From Microbacterium tenebrionis (GTDB taxonomy: Bacteria > Actinomycetota > Actinomycetes > Actinomycetales > Microbacteriaceae), in contig NZ_CAHJXQ010000002.1 in assembly GCF_903645325.1 (NCBI RefSeq), positions 310,001 to 374,000 of the forward strand: a stretch of DNA of 64,000 nucleotides, given 5' to 3'. Both the position numbers and the translations under genes were made by a program. Below the pieces are notes generated by a model. It was given only the letters and a program-made list of their open reading frames with translations, did not search any database and was not told the origin of the DNA. This document shows positions 26,541 through 39,028 of the stretch, in pieces. Each line of letters starts with the position of its first letter. Position 1 is the stretch's first letter.

Positions 26541-27292
26541 TGGACAAGATCAAGATCAGCACTTCGACCAAACCGAGCATCATCGTCGACCACGTACGTA
26601 AGGAGTTCCTCAAACGAAACAGCCATTCGTTCAAAGAGGCGTTCGTCGGCTGGATTCGAGGTCGGAAGGTGCGAGCAGACAAGTTCGTCGCCCTGGATGA
26701 TGTCAGCTTTCAAGTCGGTGAGGGAGAGTCTGTCGCCGTTCTGGGATGGAACGGATCGGGGAAGTCCACGACGCTCAAGCTCGTGTCGGGGGTGCTCGAG
26801 CCAGATGCGGGAGTCGTGCTCACTCGCGGGCGCGTGGCTGGTCTGATCGAAGTCGGTGCAGGATTCCATCCGGAGCTCAGTGGGCGCGAGAACGTGTTTC
26901 TGAACGCAGCCATTCTCGGGATGAAGGAGGAGCAGACACGAGCCCGATTCGACGACATAGTGGCTTTCTCCGAGATCGGTGAATTCATCGACCAGGAGGT
27001 GAAGCATTACTCGTCCGGCATGTTCATGCGATTGGCGTTCTCAGTCGCCATCCACGTCGATCTCGACATCTTGCTCGTCGACGAAGTCCTGTCGGTCGGT
27101 GATGCACCGTTCAGGGCGAAGTGCACGCAGAAGATCAAAGAACTCACTCAGAAGGGTGTGACGATGCTTGTCGTCAGCCACGATCTCGGCATGGTCGAGG
27201 ATCTGTGTGAGCGCGGGATCGTCCTTCGCTCGGGAAAAAAGGTGTTCGACGGCGATGTGAAGGAAGCCGTGGAAATGCTCAGGTCTCGGTGA
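26540..27292 (+). CDS. ABC-2 type polysaccharide exporter, ATP-binding subunit (Wzt/TagH-like)
   Basis: A 250-residue nucleotide-binding subunit. Walker A GWNGSGKST, the family's VAGLIEVGAGFHPELSGREN loop, signature YSSGMFMRLAFSVAI, Walker B LDILLVDEVLSVGD and the switch histidine LVVSHDLG are visible. It lacks the C-terminal carbohydrate-binding extension of O-antigen Wzt proteins, so export is probably not gated by recognition of a chain-end cap. The ATG at 26540 overlaps the permease stop (TGATG); the next gene overlaps its stop as GTGA. The three form a tight operon. Confidence 0.93.
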   Translation: MDKIKISTSTKPSIIVDHVRKEFLKRNSHSFKEAFVGWIRGRKVRADKFVALDDVSFQVGEGESVAVLGWNGSGKSTTLKLVSGVLEPDAGVVLTRGRVAGLIEVGAGFHPELSGRENVFLNAAILGMKEEQTRARFDDIVAFSEIGEFIDQEVKHYSSGMFMRLAFSVAIHVDLDILLVDEVLSVGDAPFRAKCTQKIKELTQKGVTMLVVSHDLGMVEDLCERGIVLRSGKKVFDGDVKEAVEMLRSR

Positions 27293-28755
27293 CGCGCACG
27301 TCGATGCCGTGTATCGAGGCGATTGTAGATATCACGGGCGCGGACGACCGGGTGCTGGAAGCGCTCGAGTCCGCGACGGCACAACCCAGTGGCACCGTAC
27401 GGGTGAGTATTGTGGGGGGTCGCGCACAAGCGAATGCTGCACAGCGATGGGCGGCGTATCGCAAACGTGATCTGGTTCATCACTTGACGGTCGACGAGGC
27501 CGTGAGAGCCGACGAAACTGACTATGTCATCCTGCTGAGCGGTGGCGAGTTGCTGTCCCCTGAGGCTGGGAGGATCGCACGACCGGCGATGCGCGGTGGT
27601 GCTGATGTCGTCATCGGCAACGAGGTGGCGTACTACCCTGATGGGTCCTCCCCCATCGGCGCTCATCGCGAAGCGGACGATCAGCACTGTCCAGGCCGTG
27701 CCCTGATCTTTCGTCGTGCTTTTCTCCGCGACGTGCTCGATTCCCTTGATGCGCCTCCGGACATCGACGGAATCGTCGCGCGAGCCTTGTCATCGACTGA
27801 ATCGGTGGCGCGCCTTTCGAAACCACTGATCGTGCGCCGACGCGACGGCGCGGGAGGCGATGACGATCGAACGACGGCAGTGTTGGATGCGTTGAGAACG
27901 CACTCGAGCGGCGTGCGCGCGGTGCCGATCGCCGATGTCACTGCGCGGCTGTCGCGCTGGTCACGGGGAGCGCCTTCGCAGAACTCGATATCGGATGTCG
28001 GCTCGGCGCTGCGGTCGCTGCTCGACGCAGGCACTGTCCGCATGCCCACCCGGCTCGCAGCGGTCTGCGCTCTTCTGGAGGACGCGGACCTCGAAGGCGC
28101 CCGTGTGTTGCTTGCCAGTGAGCGCGCGCCCGATCGTGGTCCAGCAGCACGATTGCGAGCGGCCACTGCCACACTTCTCTGCGATTCCGAATCACTCGAT
28201 GTTGAGAAGGACATCGTCGCATTGCTCGGTTCTGCTGAACTTCTCGTACCCGAGGATGCTCGTGCTTGGAACCGCTTGGCGGAGGCGCTTGCGCGATCCC
28301 GTCCGGAATTCACTAACGCGGTTGTCGGTTTGGGGAACGCGGAAGTGCGTCTTCGTCGTCGGATGACGGTCAGGAGCGTAGAGGCCGAGAGCCGGGTGCT
28401 TCGTATCTCGGTGGCTGCAGGCGGTGCGGCTGCCGTTCCGGTTCTCCATGACTCACATACCGGTGGACTGGTGCGTCCACGTCAAGATTCCGTGCCCGAC
28501 TGCGAGAGCACTCGCCATGTGGAATTCGACATACGGGCACTACCGATCGGGCACGCCCTCACCATCGCTGCGATTGACGCGACCGGTACGGTGACCGGTG
28601 TGCCGTTTCGGGGAGTCGTGCCGCGCTACGAGCAGAGACGTCCTCTTCTTCTTGACGACTACGACGGCAACCTCGTCGTCGTTCGTCGGCGTCACTGGAT
28701 TGTGCGGGCACCTCGCAGCGTGCTGCGACGGCTTACTGGGCGAGGTCATCGCTGA
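27289..28755 (+). CDS. Uncharacterised protein with degenerate GT2-like N-terminus
   Basis: I do not recognise this 488-residue protein as a defined family. Residues 1-180 follow the strand/helix order of a GT-A domain (CIEAIVDITGADDRVL, VRVSIVGG, DYVILLSGGELLSPEAG, ADVVIGNEVAYYPDG, ALIFRRAFLRDVL) but the DxD position reads SGG, so catalysis is doubtful. The middle (about 230-350) is helical, perhaps repeat-like, and the end is beta-rich. It starts at GTG overlapping the ATPase stop by 4 nt, so it is coupled to the exporter. Its last 23 nt overlap the convergent gene at 28733. A scaffold or chain-length role is speculation. Confidence 0.6.
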   Translation: MTRTSMPCIEAIVDITGADDRVLEALESATAQPSGTVRVSIVGGRAQANAAQRWAAYRKRDLVHHLTVDEAVRADETDYVILLSGGELLSPEAGRIARPAMRGGADVVIGNEVAYYPDGSSPIGAHREADDQHCPGRALIFRRAFLRDVLDSLDAPPDIDGIVARALSSTESVARLSKPLIVRRRDGAGGDDDRTTAVLDALRTHSSGVRAVPIADVTARLSRWSRGAPSQNSISDVGSALRSLLDAGTVRMPTRLAAVCALLEDADLEGARVLLASERAPDRGPAARLRAATATLLCDSESLDVEKDIVALLGSAELLVPEDARAWNRLAEALARSRPEFTNAVVGLGNAEVRLRRRMTVRSVEAESRVLRISVAAGGAAAVPVLHDSHTGGLVRPRQDSVPDCESTRHVEFDIRALPIGHALTIAAIDATGTVTGVPFRGVVPRYEQRRPLLLDDYDGNLVVVRRRHWIVRAPRSVLRRLTGRGHR

Positions 28756-29836
28756 CGTCGGCTTCGAGGCGAGCGAGAGCGTCAGCGTACCGCAGAGAGA
28801 AGACCCACGGGGAACGAGCGTTCAAGAACGGCCAGAAGGATGCTGCAGCCGGGCGATCGAACGGCGTGCGCAGGCGTTCGCGGATCGAGCCGATCACATC
28901 CTTCGTATCGAAGAAGTGCACCCACGGTTCGCGGTGAAACTCATTTCGCAGATGCGGAAGGTCAGGGATGAGCACGGGTGTTTCGAATGTGGCGGCGAGG
29001 TGCATGCTCCCCGAGTTGAGAATCTGGCGGTAAGGCAGCACAACAATGTCTGCGGCACGGTGCCAGCGACCGAGTTCATGATCGGGTAATCGGCTGAAGC
29101 TGACGATCGATCGCGCATCGTTCGGCAGTAACTTCTCGACCTGGTCGATCGTCGTCCGCTCGGCCGCCCCCGCGAGCATGAGTACGACGCGCCTGCCGTC
29201 TGCGACTTCCAGATCCTGTGCTGCATGAATCACGTCATCTACGCCCTTGTACGCCCGCATCTGGCCGACGAAAAGGACAGCCAGGTCATCGTGGTCGAGT
29301 CCGAAGGAGTGACGCGCTTGAGCGCGCGTCAGCGGGTCCGGATAGACACCGGCGTAACTGGGGTGCGCGAGTTGAAGGACTCGATCAGGGTCAATCTCGA
29401 CGATGGCCGAAAGCAGTTCCACTGTGCCAGGAGACATGATGTGGACGAGATCCGCGCGATCTGCGAGCATCCGCATCAGCAACCGCTCTTCAGCTTCATG
29501 CCGCACCTCATGGGGCATCTGATTGTGCACAGTCCAAACAAGTTTGCCGCCCCGTCGCTGCATCGAGCGGATCTCTGCGTCCAGTGCCGACACGCGGGCG
29601 AGGGCTTCGGCACGGGTGTTGCAATGCTGGACGATCGGAGTCGTCCAGTGCACGTGGACGATGTCGCGCCGCTCCGAGGCGCGCACCGCGTCCAGAAGGC
29701 GGACGAACGTCATGGCGCCGTCGATCGTCGTGCCGTGCGCGAGCGGCGCGAGCGCCATCATCGTCAGGTACGGGTTCGTGCGGTACGTCGGGAAGTACGT
29801 GATTCGTCGTGGAAAGCGGAGGATCGAAGCTGACAT
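28733..29836 (-). CDS. GT4-type glycosyltransferase
   Basis: A 367-residue GT-B transferase closely resembling the C-terminal domain of the 902-residue fusion protein at 21251-23959. Shared pieces are PTYRTNPYLTMM against PAWRDNPFVTIM, HVHW/HLHW, WTVHNQMPHE against WTLHNALPHD, HPSYAGVYPDPL, VGQMRAYKGVDDVI, and VLPYRQILNSGSMHLAA carrying the donor-site region. It therefore belongs to the same specific subfamily. It is the last gene of a minus-strand run with the GT2 at 29856, and its 3' end overlaps the convergent gene at 27289. Confidence 0.82.
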   Translation of the reverse strand: MSASILRFPRRITYFPTYRTNPYLTMMALAPLAHGTTIDGAMTFVRLLDAVRASERRDIVHVHWTTPIVQHCNTRAEALARVSALDAEIRSMQRRGGKLVWTVHNQMPHEVRHEAEERLLMRMLADRADLVHIMSPGTVELLSAIVEIDPDRVLQLAHPSYAGVYPDPLTRAQARHSFGLDHDDLAVLFVGQMRAYKGVDDVIHAAQDLEVADGRRVVLMLAGAAERTTIDQVEKLLPNDARSIVSFSRLPDHELGRWHRAADIVVLPYRQILNSGSMHLAATFETPVLIPDLPHLRNEFHREPWVHFFDTKDVIGSIRERLRTPFDRPAAASFWPFLNARSPWVFSLRYADALARLEADVSDDLAQ

Positions 29837-29855
29837 CTCTATCGGAGGCTACCCG

Positions 29856-30755
29856 TCATCTCCGTATGCGGCGCCAGAGACGTCGCAACGCGACCGTAAT
29901 CGGATTCGTCGCTTCGTGACTCTGTGACGCCATTTCCTCCCTGAGCGCGTTTTCGAGCTGCTTGAGCCGCCACTCGAAGTAGAGCATCCCGCCTGCACCG
30001 TGCAGATTGACATAGGAGCGGAAGGCGGCATCGCGCAGCAAGGCGTCGTGGAGGTCATGCTCATTGCGTGCACCGATGACACTGTTGCTGTCGGCTCCGA
30101 CGGAGGTGGGGCGTTGATGCCAAAAGACCAGCGGCTCGTCGGAGAGATACTCCAACGGGCCGAGTTCGAGAACTCTTGTGTTGAACACCCAGTCGCCGAC
30201 CACAGGGATGCTCTCGTCGTACAGGCCGATCACATCATGAAGCGAGCGTCGATACAGAAACGCGATAGGGACGAAATGATTGAATCGCTGCTGATCCATC
30301 AGAAGCGGAGCGACGCTCCCGGGTAGGAATCGTTCCCGACGTTCTTCGACGATCGCTTCCCCCTCGCGTCGTTCCCACACGATCTCGATGCGCGAAACCA
30401 CACCGTGACGATCCGGTTGCGTTTCGAGGTAGCCAACCGCGCGCTCGAGAAATCTGGGAGACCAACTGTCGTCATCATCGTGGAGGATGAGAAATTCTCC
30501 CGTCGCCGCGCGCACTCCCGCGTTCGCGGCAGGCCATCGACCGGCGGGGGAATCGTTGTCGATGATGTGCACGCGTGCGTGGTCGGGCACTTTCACGGCT
30601 CGAACCACATCTCGCACAGCCCTTGGCAGGCCGCCGTCATTGACGATGATCAGCTCCCAGTCCGACAGAGTCTGCTGCGCGACGCTTCGCAACGCCCGCT
30701 CGAGGAACACTGAACGATCTTTCGTACGCATCACGATCGAGACACGGGGTGTCAT
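29856..30755 (-). CDS. Glycosyltransferase family 2
   Basis: A 299-residue single-domain GT2: VSIVMRTKDRSVFLERAL, IIVNDGGLP, FLILHDDDDSWSPRF with the DxD run, and VGDWVFNTRVLELG near the catalytic base region. The chosen ATG at 30755 has AAAGG about 7 nt upstream; a TTG seven codons upstream overlaps the acyltransferase stop as TTGA and is a credible alternative. It belongs to the minus-strand run acyltransferase, GT2, GT4. The sugar cannot be predicted. Confidence 0.85.
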   Translation of the reverse strand: MTPRVSIVMRTKDRSVFLERALRSVAQQTLSDWELIIVNDGGLPRAVRDVVRAVKVPDHARVHIIDNDSPAGRWPAANAGVRAATGEFLILHDDDDSWSPRFLERAVGYLETQPDRHGVVSRIEIVWERREGEAIVEERRERFLPGSVAPLLMDQQRFNHFVPIAFLYRRSLHDVIGLYDESIPVVGDWVFNTRVLELGPLEYLSDEPLVFWHQRPTSVGADSNSVIGARNEHDLHDALLRDAAFRSYVNLHGAGGMLYFEWRLKQLENALREEMASQSHEATNPITVALRRLWRRIRR

Positions 30756-30772
30756 GGTGGAGCCTTTCACGG

Positions 30773-32818
30773 TCAACGGTTGAGGGCCGACGCCAGTTCC
30801 GCGGACACGTACGGCGCGAGGCTCTTACTGAACGTTCCGCTGATGTGGTGCAGGTCCCGGTACACCACAACACCTCCAGCCACCATCGGGCACTCACCCG
30901 CGGGTGTGCAGAACGCAGCACGCAAGTCGATCGTACCGATGCCCAGTTGCCTGGCCGCGATCTCGAGCGGATCGGGACGCAGGTTCTCGGCGGCAGAGAA
31001 GGCACAGGTTGAAAGACGAAAACTCGGTGCTTTTGTGAGGCAGGTCGCTGAAGCTTCGGGAACTCCTGGGTTGTCGAGGACGGGGATGACCGACACGCCC
31101 GCTTTCGCAGCCTGCCCCCACGTCGTGGCAAACGCCTCAGCACTGTCGGCACGCTGGGAATCGGTCAGATCAGGCTGGTTCCATGCTGCGACGAGCACCG
31201 CGTCGTAATCGCCGTCGATGAGATCCGCGGTCAACTGAGTTCGTCGATCAAGGCACTTCTCGGCGTCATCCGCGCGCCACGGACACCCGCGCCCAATATA
31301 GACGTCGATCGTCCAGTTCTCGGACTCGGCGGCGATGCTCAATGCGGGCAGGAGCATCGCCGCGTGGGAGTCTCCCGTGATCGCGAGGTGCCGAGCATCA
31401 GAGGCGTTCGAACCGATAGTGCACGGTTCGAACACGGCACTCTCATCTTGGCGGTAGCAGTTGAAAGCACCGGCGACGTCGTCGTAGAGCCCTTCAAGCC
31501 GAGGAACAACGTCGGCGCTCGGAGTTGTGCGGTCCCATGTTGCTCGGCATTCGGGTTCGAGAAGCACGCTTGCGCCCCTGCAGGCATCCGGGTCGACCAG
31601 TTCGGACTGCGCTTGCTCGGACGCAGCAGCTGCGGAACGTGCGTTCACAGCCCAGGGCACGCCGGCGCTGGCGACCACGACTGCCATCGCGATCACGGCA
31701 AGCATTGCGACGTGACGAGGTCGAAGGCTCTTCGCACGGCCGAACCGGATCGGATCCTCGACGAATCGTTTGGCCAGCCAAGCGAGCGTCACGGTGAGAG
31801 CGACGATCGCGACGTTCTCAGGCAGTTCGGGCTCGCGGCCCAGTACCGAAGGAAGCAGCACTATCAACGGCCAGTGCCAGAGATAGATGCCGTACGACTG
31901 GTCGCCGACCCATTGCAGTGGCCTCCACTCCTGCGCACGCGCCAGGGTGAACGGGGCGGTGGGACCCGAGAGCAGGATTCCTACGACGGCCGCGACTGGC
32001 AGGATCGCCGCGTATCCGGGGAACGGCGTTGAGGGGCCGTAGGCGAAGATGCAGAGCAGCAATGCCGCGTAGCCACCCGCCCAGAGGACCGAACGCACCC
32101 AGACGGAGCGAATCACCGTCGAAACCAGGGCAACGAGTGCGCCCGCGCCGAACTGCCACATACGCACTGGTGTGACGAAGTAAGCAGACGCGGGGTCAAC
32201 GGCCGTGAGCCATACGCAGGCGATCAGACTGATGAGCGTCACCGCCGCGATCGTTGCTGCGCTTCGACGGACGAGAGATCCCCCGCGTCGGGCTGCAAAC
32301 CATGCTGTGGCGGCGATGACGAGCGGCCAGATCACATAGAACTGTTCCTCGAGGGACAGCGACCAGTAGTGCTGCGCGATCGGCGGAGAGTTATCGGCAC
32401 CGAGGTAGTCGACAGCGTCCGCAGCGAGGAACCAGTTCTCCACATAGAGGGAACTGCCGATGATCGATCGGAAATACTGAGCTGCAACTGTGCCCGGTGC
32501 GAACAATACGGTCCCGACCGCGCTCACGAGCAGGACGAGCAGGCTCGCCGGGAGGAGCCTCCGGGCACGAGCTGCCCAGAACTCGGACAGATTGATGCTA
32601 CCTGTCGAGGCGCGTCGGATCAGCTGTCCAGTGATCAGGTAACCGGAGATCACGAAGAAGACATCGACCCCGATGTACCCGCCGGGGAACGCAAGTGGCC
32701 AGACGTGGTAAAGCACGACGGCCCCGACGGCGAAGGCGCGCAGTGATTGAATATCCGCCCGGGTCCCGTGCGACCGACCAACTCCGGTGCGAGGCCGCTC
32801 AGCTGCGACCGAGACCAT
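30773..32818 (-). CDS. Acyltransferase 3 family protein with C-terminal SGNH domain (OafA/YrhL-like)
   Basis: A 681-residue membrane O-acyltransferase. The N-terminal domain (about 10-380) has RADIQSLRAFAVGAVVLYHVWP with the catalytic-region His, GVDVFFVISGYLIT, FWAARARRLLPA and the SLEEQFYVIWP motif, with ten or so helices. After a linker comes an extracytoplasmic SGNH-like domain: ITGDSHAAMLLPAL (block I) and YRDLHHISGTFSKSLAP (the Asp/His block). Such fusions acetylate surface sugars or wall polymers. The ATG at 32818 has AGGA 6 nt upstream; a TTG at 32854, just after the rmlCD stop, is an alternative. It probably continues the rmlABCD transcript. Confidence 0.88.
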   Translation of the reverse strand: MVSVAAERPRTGVGRSHGTRADIQSLRAFAVGAVVLYHVWPLAFPGGYIGVDVFFVISGYLITGQLIRRASTGSINLSEFWAARARRLLPASLLVLLVSAVGTVLFAPGTVAAQYFRSIIGSSLYVENWFLAADAVDYLGADNSPPIAQHYWSLSLEEQFYVIWPLVIAATAWFAARRGGSLVRRSAATIAAVTLISLIACVWLTAVDPASAYFVTPVRMWQFGAGALVALVSTVIRSVWVRSVLWAGGYAALLLCIFAYGPSTPFPGYAAILPVAAVVGILLSGPTAPFTLARAQEWRPLQWVGDQSYGIYLWHWPLIVLLPSVLGREPELPENVAIVALTVTLAWLAKRFVEDPIRFGRAKSLRPRHVAMLAVIAMAVVVASAGVPWAVNARSAAAASEQAQSELVDPDACRGASVLLEPECRATWDRTTPSADVVPRLEGLYDDVAGAFNCYRQDESAVFEPCTIGSNASDARHLAITGDSHAAMLLPALSIAAESENWTIDVYIGRGCPWRADDAEKCLDRRTQLTADLIDGDYDAVLVAAWNQPDLTDSQRADSAEAFATTWGQAAKAGVSVIPVLDNPGVPEASATCLTKAPSFRLSTCAFSAAENLRPDPLEIAARQLGIGTIDLRAAFCTPAGECPMVAGGVVVYRDLHHISGTFSKSLAPYVSAELASALNR

Positions 32819-32863
32819 AGTACGTCCTGCGCTCCGCTCGCCGTCCGATTCCAAAGAGCGACC

Positions 32864-36155
<3,292 letters not shown>

Positions 36156-36194
36156 ACCTCTATGTTGTCACACGCTGGAACGGCACCTGAGAAC

Positions 36195-38201
36195 TCACCG
36201 GCAGGCCGTCGCTTCGTACAGTGCGGCGTCACCGCGCGACGCCCTTTGTTCAATGCCTGAGTTCTCCCGCGAGTCCAATGCGTCGGTACCCTTGAGCTCC
36301 TTGTGCTCGCCCCCGAGCACGTCGGTTGAGCCGAAGTCCAGCGCCCAGTAGGCGTCGAGCTCTCGAATCACAGGGCAGACGTCCGGGTTGATGCCCGCTT
36401 CGTCCCAGTGATCGAGCAGAAATTGCTCCTCGGGAGTCCGAGTGCCGAAGATGTGCGGAGCAATCGTCCAGCGGCCAGCGACTGCGTATACCAACGAGGC
36501 ACCGGTGCGTGGACTCCCCAGAACCACCTCCTCGTCAGGGATGATCTCAGCGGCCTCTGCGAGAACAGCTCGTTCATCATCGCTCAGGAGAGCGAACCCA
36601 CCGCGGTTGCCGAACGACATCGCGACCCATTCCTCCGCCTGTGTGACGGGACCTCGCTGGGTTGCGGCGATGGTGCCCAGCATCAAAACAACAACCGTCA
36701 CGATCGAGACCAGCTCGCGCGCGTTAGTCGAGCGGAACTTTCGGAGGGATGTCAGCACCACGACGATCGCTCGAGCCGTACTGACGAATCCGAGAATCGC
36801 CAGTGGCGCCGCGGCAATCGCGAACAGTGCAGCGAGACGTTGAGTATCGCGGTACCAGACCCCCGAAAGCAGATCTCTCAGCAGCCCGTTCGGGAGTGCT
36901 GCTGACGCAAAGTACATGACAGCTCCGACTGCGGCAAGGGCTGCCACCGGCCAGAATCTGAAGGGATGGCGGACGCAGTAGATGATGCCAGCCGCGGCTA
37001 GGACGAACACGCCCCACTGCACCGCGATCATGCCCGGCGACAACGTAAGTACCGCCCCCATGGCTTCCTTGTACGACTGGGTCGGATTCCACGGTGCTGA
37101 GGACAGTGGGGGACGGATCAGCACAAAAATCAGGACCGTTGCGAGCAGGTAGGTCGCCCCGATGATCGATACGATGGCGCGTTCCCTGAGAGGCACGGAG
37201 GGATTGCGCATCGCGGCGATGACTCGTTGTACCGCAAACGGCAACGAGAATGCGAGAGCGGCGACGATGACGCTAGGGTGCGTCAGCGCTACACCGGGGA
37301 CTGTCCCGATTATGGCGATCCCGATCGCTACGGTGGGGAGATGTCGCGTCCGGGCTACGCCGAACAGGTTGATCAGTAGTCCGAGGACGATCGGGAGCAT
37401 GCACAGCCCCGCGAGGAACGAGTACAGCACGCCGAACGAGAACATGCGATACGGGAAGCTTCCGAGTGCTGGCGCGATCACTGCGGCGGCGACAAAGACT
37501 GCGGGGTGTCGTCCGAAGAGCTGTGACCCGAGGAATATGAGCGCTAGCGGCCAGATCACGGCAGCCAGGACGATCGATGTCGCATTGATCGAGACAGCGA
37601 CGTCTGAACCGCTGAGAGTCATGACGATAGCCGTGATGTCGTGGAACGCGGCAGGGTAGAACGCCTGTGATGCCTCGGTCAGGTTTCCGAGAGTGAGCGA
37701 TGACCCTTGCTGGGTGTCCGCGATGAGGCGAATAGCGTTGAGGTGGAACACATTGTCGAAGAGTTGAGCGACGCTCTCCGGTGCACCGATGCCGCGCATG
37801 AGTCGTCCTGCCAAGGCCACCACCGAGTAGGCACTCGCGAGAACGCACAGCAGGAGCCAAAGCCCGCGTCGTTGCGAGGGAAGCCCATCATCCGGATCCA
37901 CGAGAGGCGTTCCCCAGATCCTGGCGGGTGTCCGATTGGTTCGTCGCAACAGAAGTCGGACACCTAGAGTCGCCACCGCGGCTATCACAGCGGAGAGCAC
38001 GAACGTCAGCGGTGTGTAGGGGGTGCCGAGCAGCGGAAACACGATCGCTGAAAGACTTGCGAGTGAAAATGACACCGGAGCAGCGAGCGCCCAGCGGGTG
38101 ATTCCTCGCGCACCGCCAACTGAGGAGACTAGGAGACCTGGACCGAGGATGACGAGCAAAGAGACGAAGAGCGTCGGGGCGCTGCTGATCCAAGAGGACA
38201 T
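36195..38201 (-). CDS. DUF6541 family polytopic membrane protein, probable GT-C-type glycosyltransferase
   Basis: A 668-residue protein with roughly twelve hydrophobic segments (starting APTLFVSLLVILGPGLLVSS) and a soluble C-terminal part of about 140 residues after residue 525. The pattern, a long polytopic N-terminal region followed by an extracytoplasmic tail, matches DUF6541 proteins. A GT-C role using polyprenyl-phosphate sugars is inferred from the divergent neighbour, a polyprenyl-phosphate GT2 with its DUF2304 partner. The ATG at 38201 (MSSWISSAP) starts just before the first helix; longer in-frame extensions lack family character. Confidence 0.75.
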   Translation of the reverse strand: MSSWISSAPTLFVSLLVILGPGLLVSSVGGARGITRWALAAPVSFSLASLSAIVFPLLGTPYTPLTFVLSAVIAAVATLGVRLLLRRTNRTPARIWGTPLVDPDDGLPSQRRGLWLLLCVLASAYSVVALAGRLMRGIGAPESVAQLFDNVFHLNAIRLIADTQQGSSLTLGNLTEASQAFYPAAFHDITAIVMTLSGSDVAVSINATSIVLAAVIWPLALIFLGSQLFGRHPAVFVAAAVIAPALGSFPYRMFSFGVLYSFLAGLCMLPIVLGLLINLFGVARTRHLPTVAIGIAIIGTVPGVALTHPSVIVAALAFSLPFAVQRVIAAMRNPSVPLRERAIVSIIGATYLLATVLIFVLIRPPLSSAPWNPTQSYKEAMGAVLTLSPGMIAVQWGVFVLAAAGIIYCVRHPFRFWPVAALAAVGAVMYFASAALPNGLLRDLLSGVWYRDTQRLAALFAIAAAPLAILGFVSTARAIVVVLTSLRKFRSTNARELVSIVTVVVLMLGTIAATQRGPVTQAEEWVAMSFGNRGGFALLSDDERAVLAEAAEIIPDEEVVLGSPRTGASLVYAVAGRWTIAPHIFGTRTPEEQFLLDHWDEAGINPDVCPVIRELDAYWALDFGSTDVLGGEHKELKGTDALDSRENSGIEQRASRGDAALYEATACR

Positions 38202-38274
38202 CGAGTTCACTTTCTGTGCGTGGCATCCGGTCGACAATGCCGGTGCGCTGACGAGTTCGTTCAGCGGCGCACCA

Positions 38275-38280
38275 TAAGCT
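38275..38280 (+). promoter_or_regulatory. Leaderless -10 box
   Basis: TAAGCT ends 7 nt before the ATG at 38288, which selects the second of two adjacent ATG codons. Confidence 0.5.
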
Positions 38281-38287
38281 TGCCATG

Positions 38288-39028
38288 ATGAGTCCCGATA
38301 GCCTGAGAGTCGCAGTGCTCGTGCCCGCGTGGAACGAAGCACGAAGCGTCGGCATTACGATCCGCGAAATAAATGCGGCGTCCGCTGAGTACGACGTCAT
38401 CGTGATCGACGACGGTTCCACCGACGGCACCGCTGATGTTGCGGCAGCGGCCGGTGCCGTCGTTCTGCGTCTTCCATTCAACCTCGGCGTCGGCGGCGCG
38501 ATGCGTACGGGCTTCACGTACGCCGCACGGAACGGATACGAGAGGGCGATCCAGGTCGACGCCGACGGGCAGCACGACCCGGCTGATATCGCCCGGGTGC
38601 TGGCAGGTCTCGAACACGCAGATATTTCGATCGGCGCGCGCTTCGCCGATGTCGGAGATTACACCGTGCGCGGTCCACGGCGCTGGGCGATGGCGGTGCT
38701 CGCCAGTGTCGTCTCGCGGATCGCGAAGACGCGGTTGACAGACGTCACGAGCGGCTTTCGCGCTGCTGACCAGCGCGCCATCGAACAGTACGTGTCGTAC
38801 TACCCGGCTGAATACCTCGGAGACACTCTCGATTCGCTTGTGGCTGCGGTGCACGCCGGACTCACGGTCACCCAGGTTCCCGTGGCGATGCGAGCGCGTT
38901 CCCACGGGACGCCCAGTCAGCATCCGATCGGCGCCGCCATCTACCTGCTGCGTTCGGCATTCGCACTGCTGCTCGCGGTCATGCGCAATCCTCGACGACG
39001 GACACGGGACGAAGGGAGCGTCGAATGA
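38288..39028 (+). CDS. Glycosyltransferase family 2, polyprenyl-phosphate sugar synthase-like (DPM1/PpgS type)
   Basis: A 246-residue GT2 of the dolichol-phosphate-mannose synthase type: VLVPAWNEARSVGITI, VIDDGSTDGTADVA, RLPFNLGVGGAMRTGF, AIQVDADGQHDPADI (metal site) and DVTSGFRAADQRAI. It should transfer a nucleotide sugar to polyprenyl phosphate at the inner membrane face. It overlaps the DUF2304 gene as ATGA. This pair matches PpgS (Rv3631) and Rv3632 of M. tuberculosis as I recall them. An ATG at 38285 is also possible. Confidence 0.87.
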   Translation: MSPDSLRVAVLVPAWNEARSVGITIREINAASAEYDVIVIDDGSTDGTADVAAAAGAVVLRLPFNLGVGGAMRTGFTYAARNGYERAIQVDADGQHDPADIARVLAGLEHADISIGARFADVGDYTVRGPRRWAMAVLASVVSRIAKTRLTDVTSGFRAADQRAIEQYVSYYPAEYLGDTLDSLVAAVHAGLTVTQVPVAMRARSHGTPSQHPIGAAIYLLRSAFALLLAVMRNPRRRTRDEGSVE

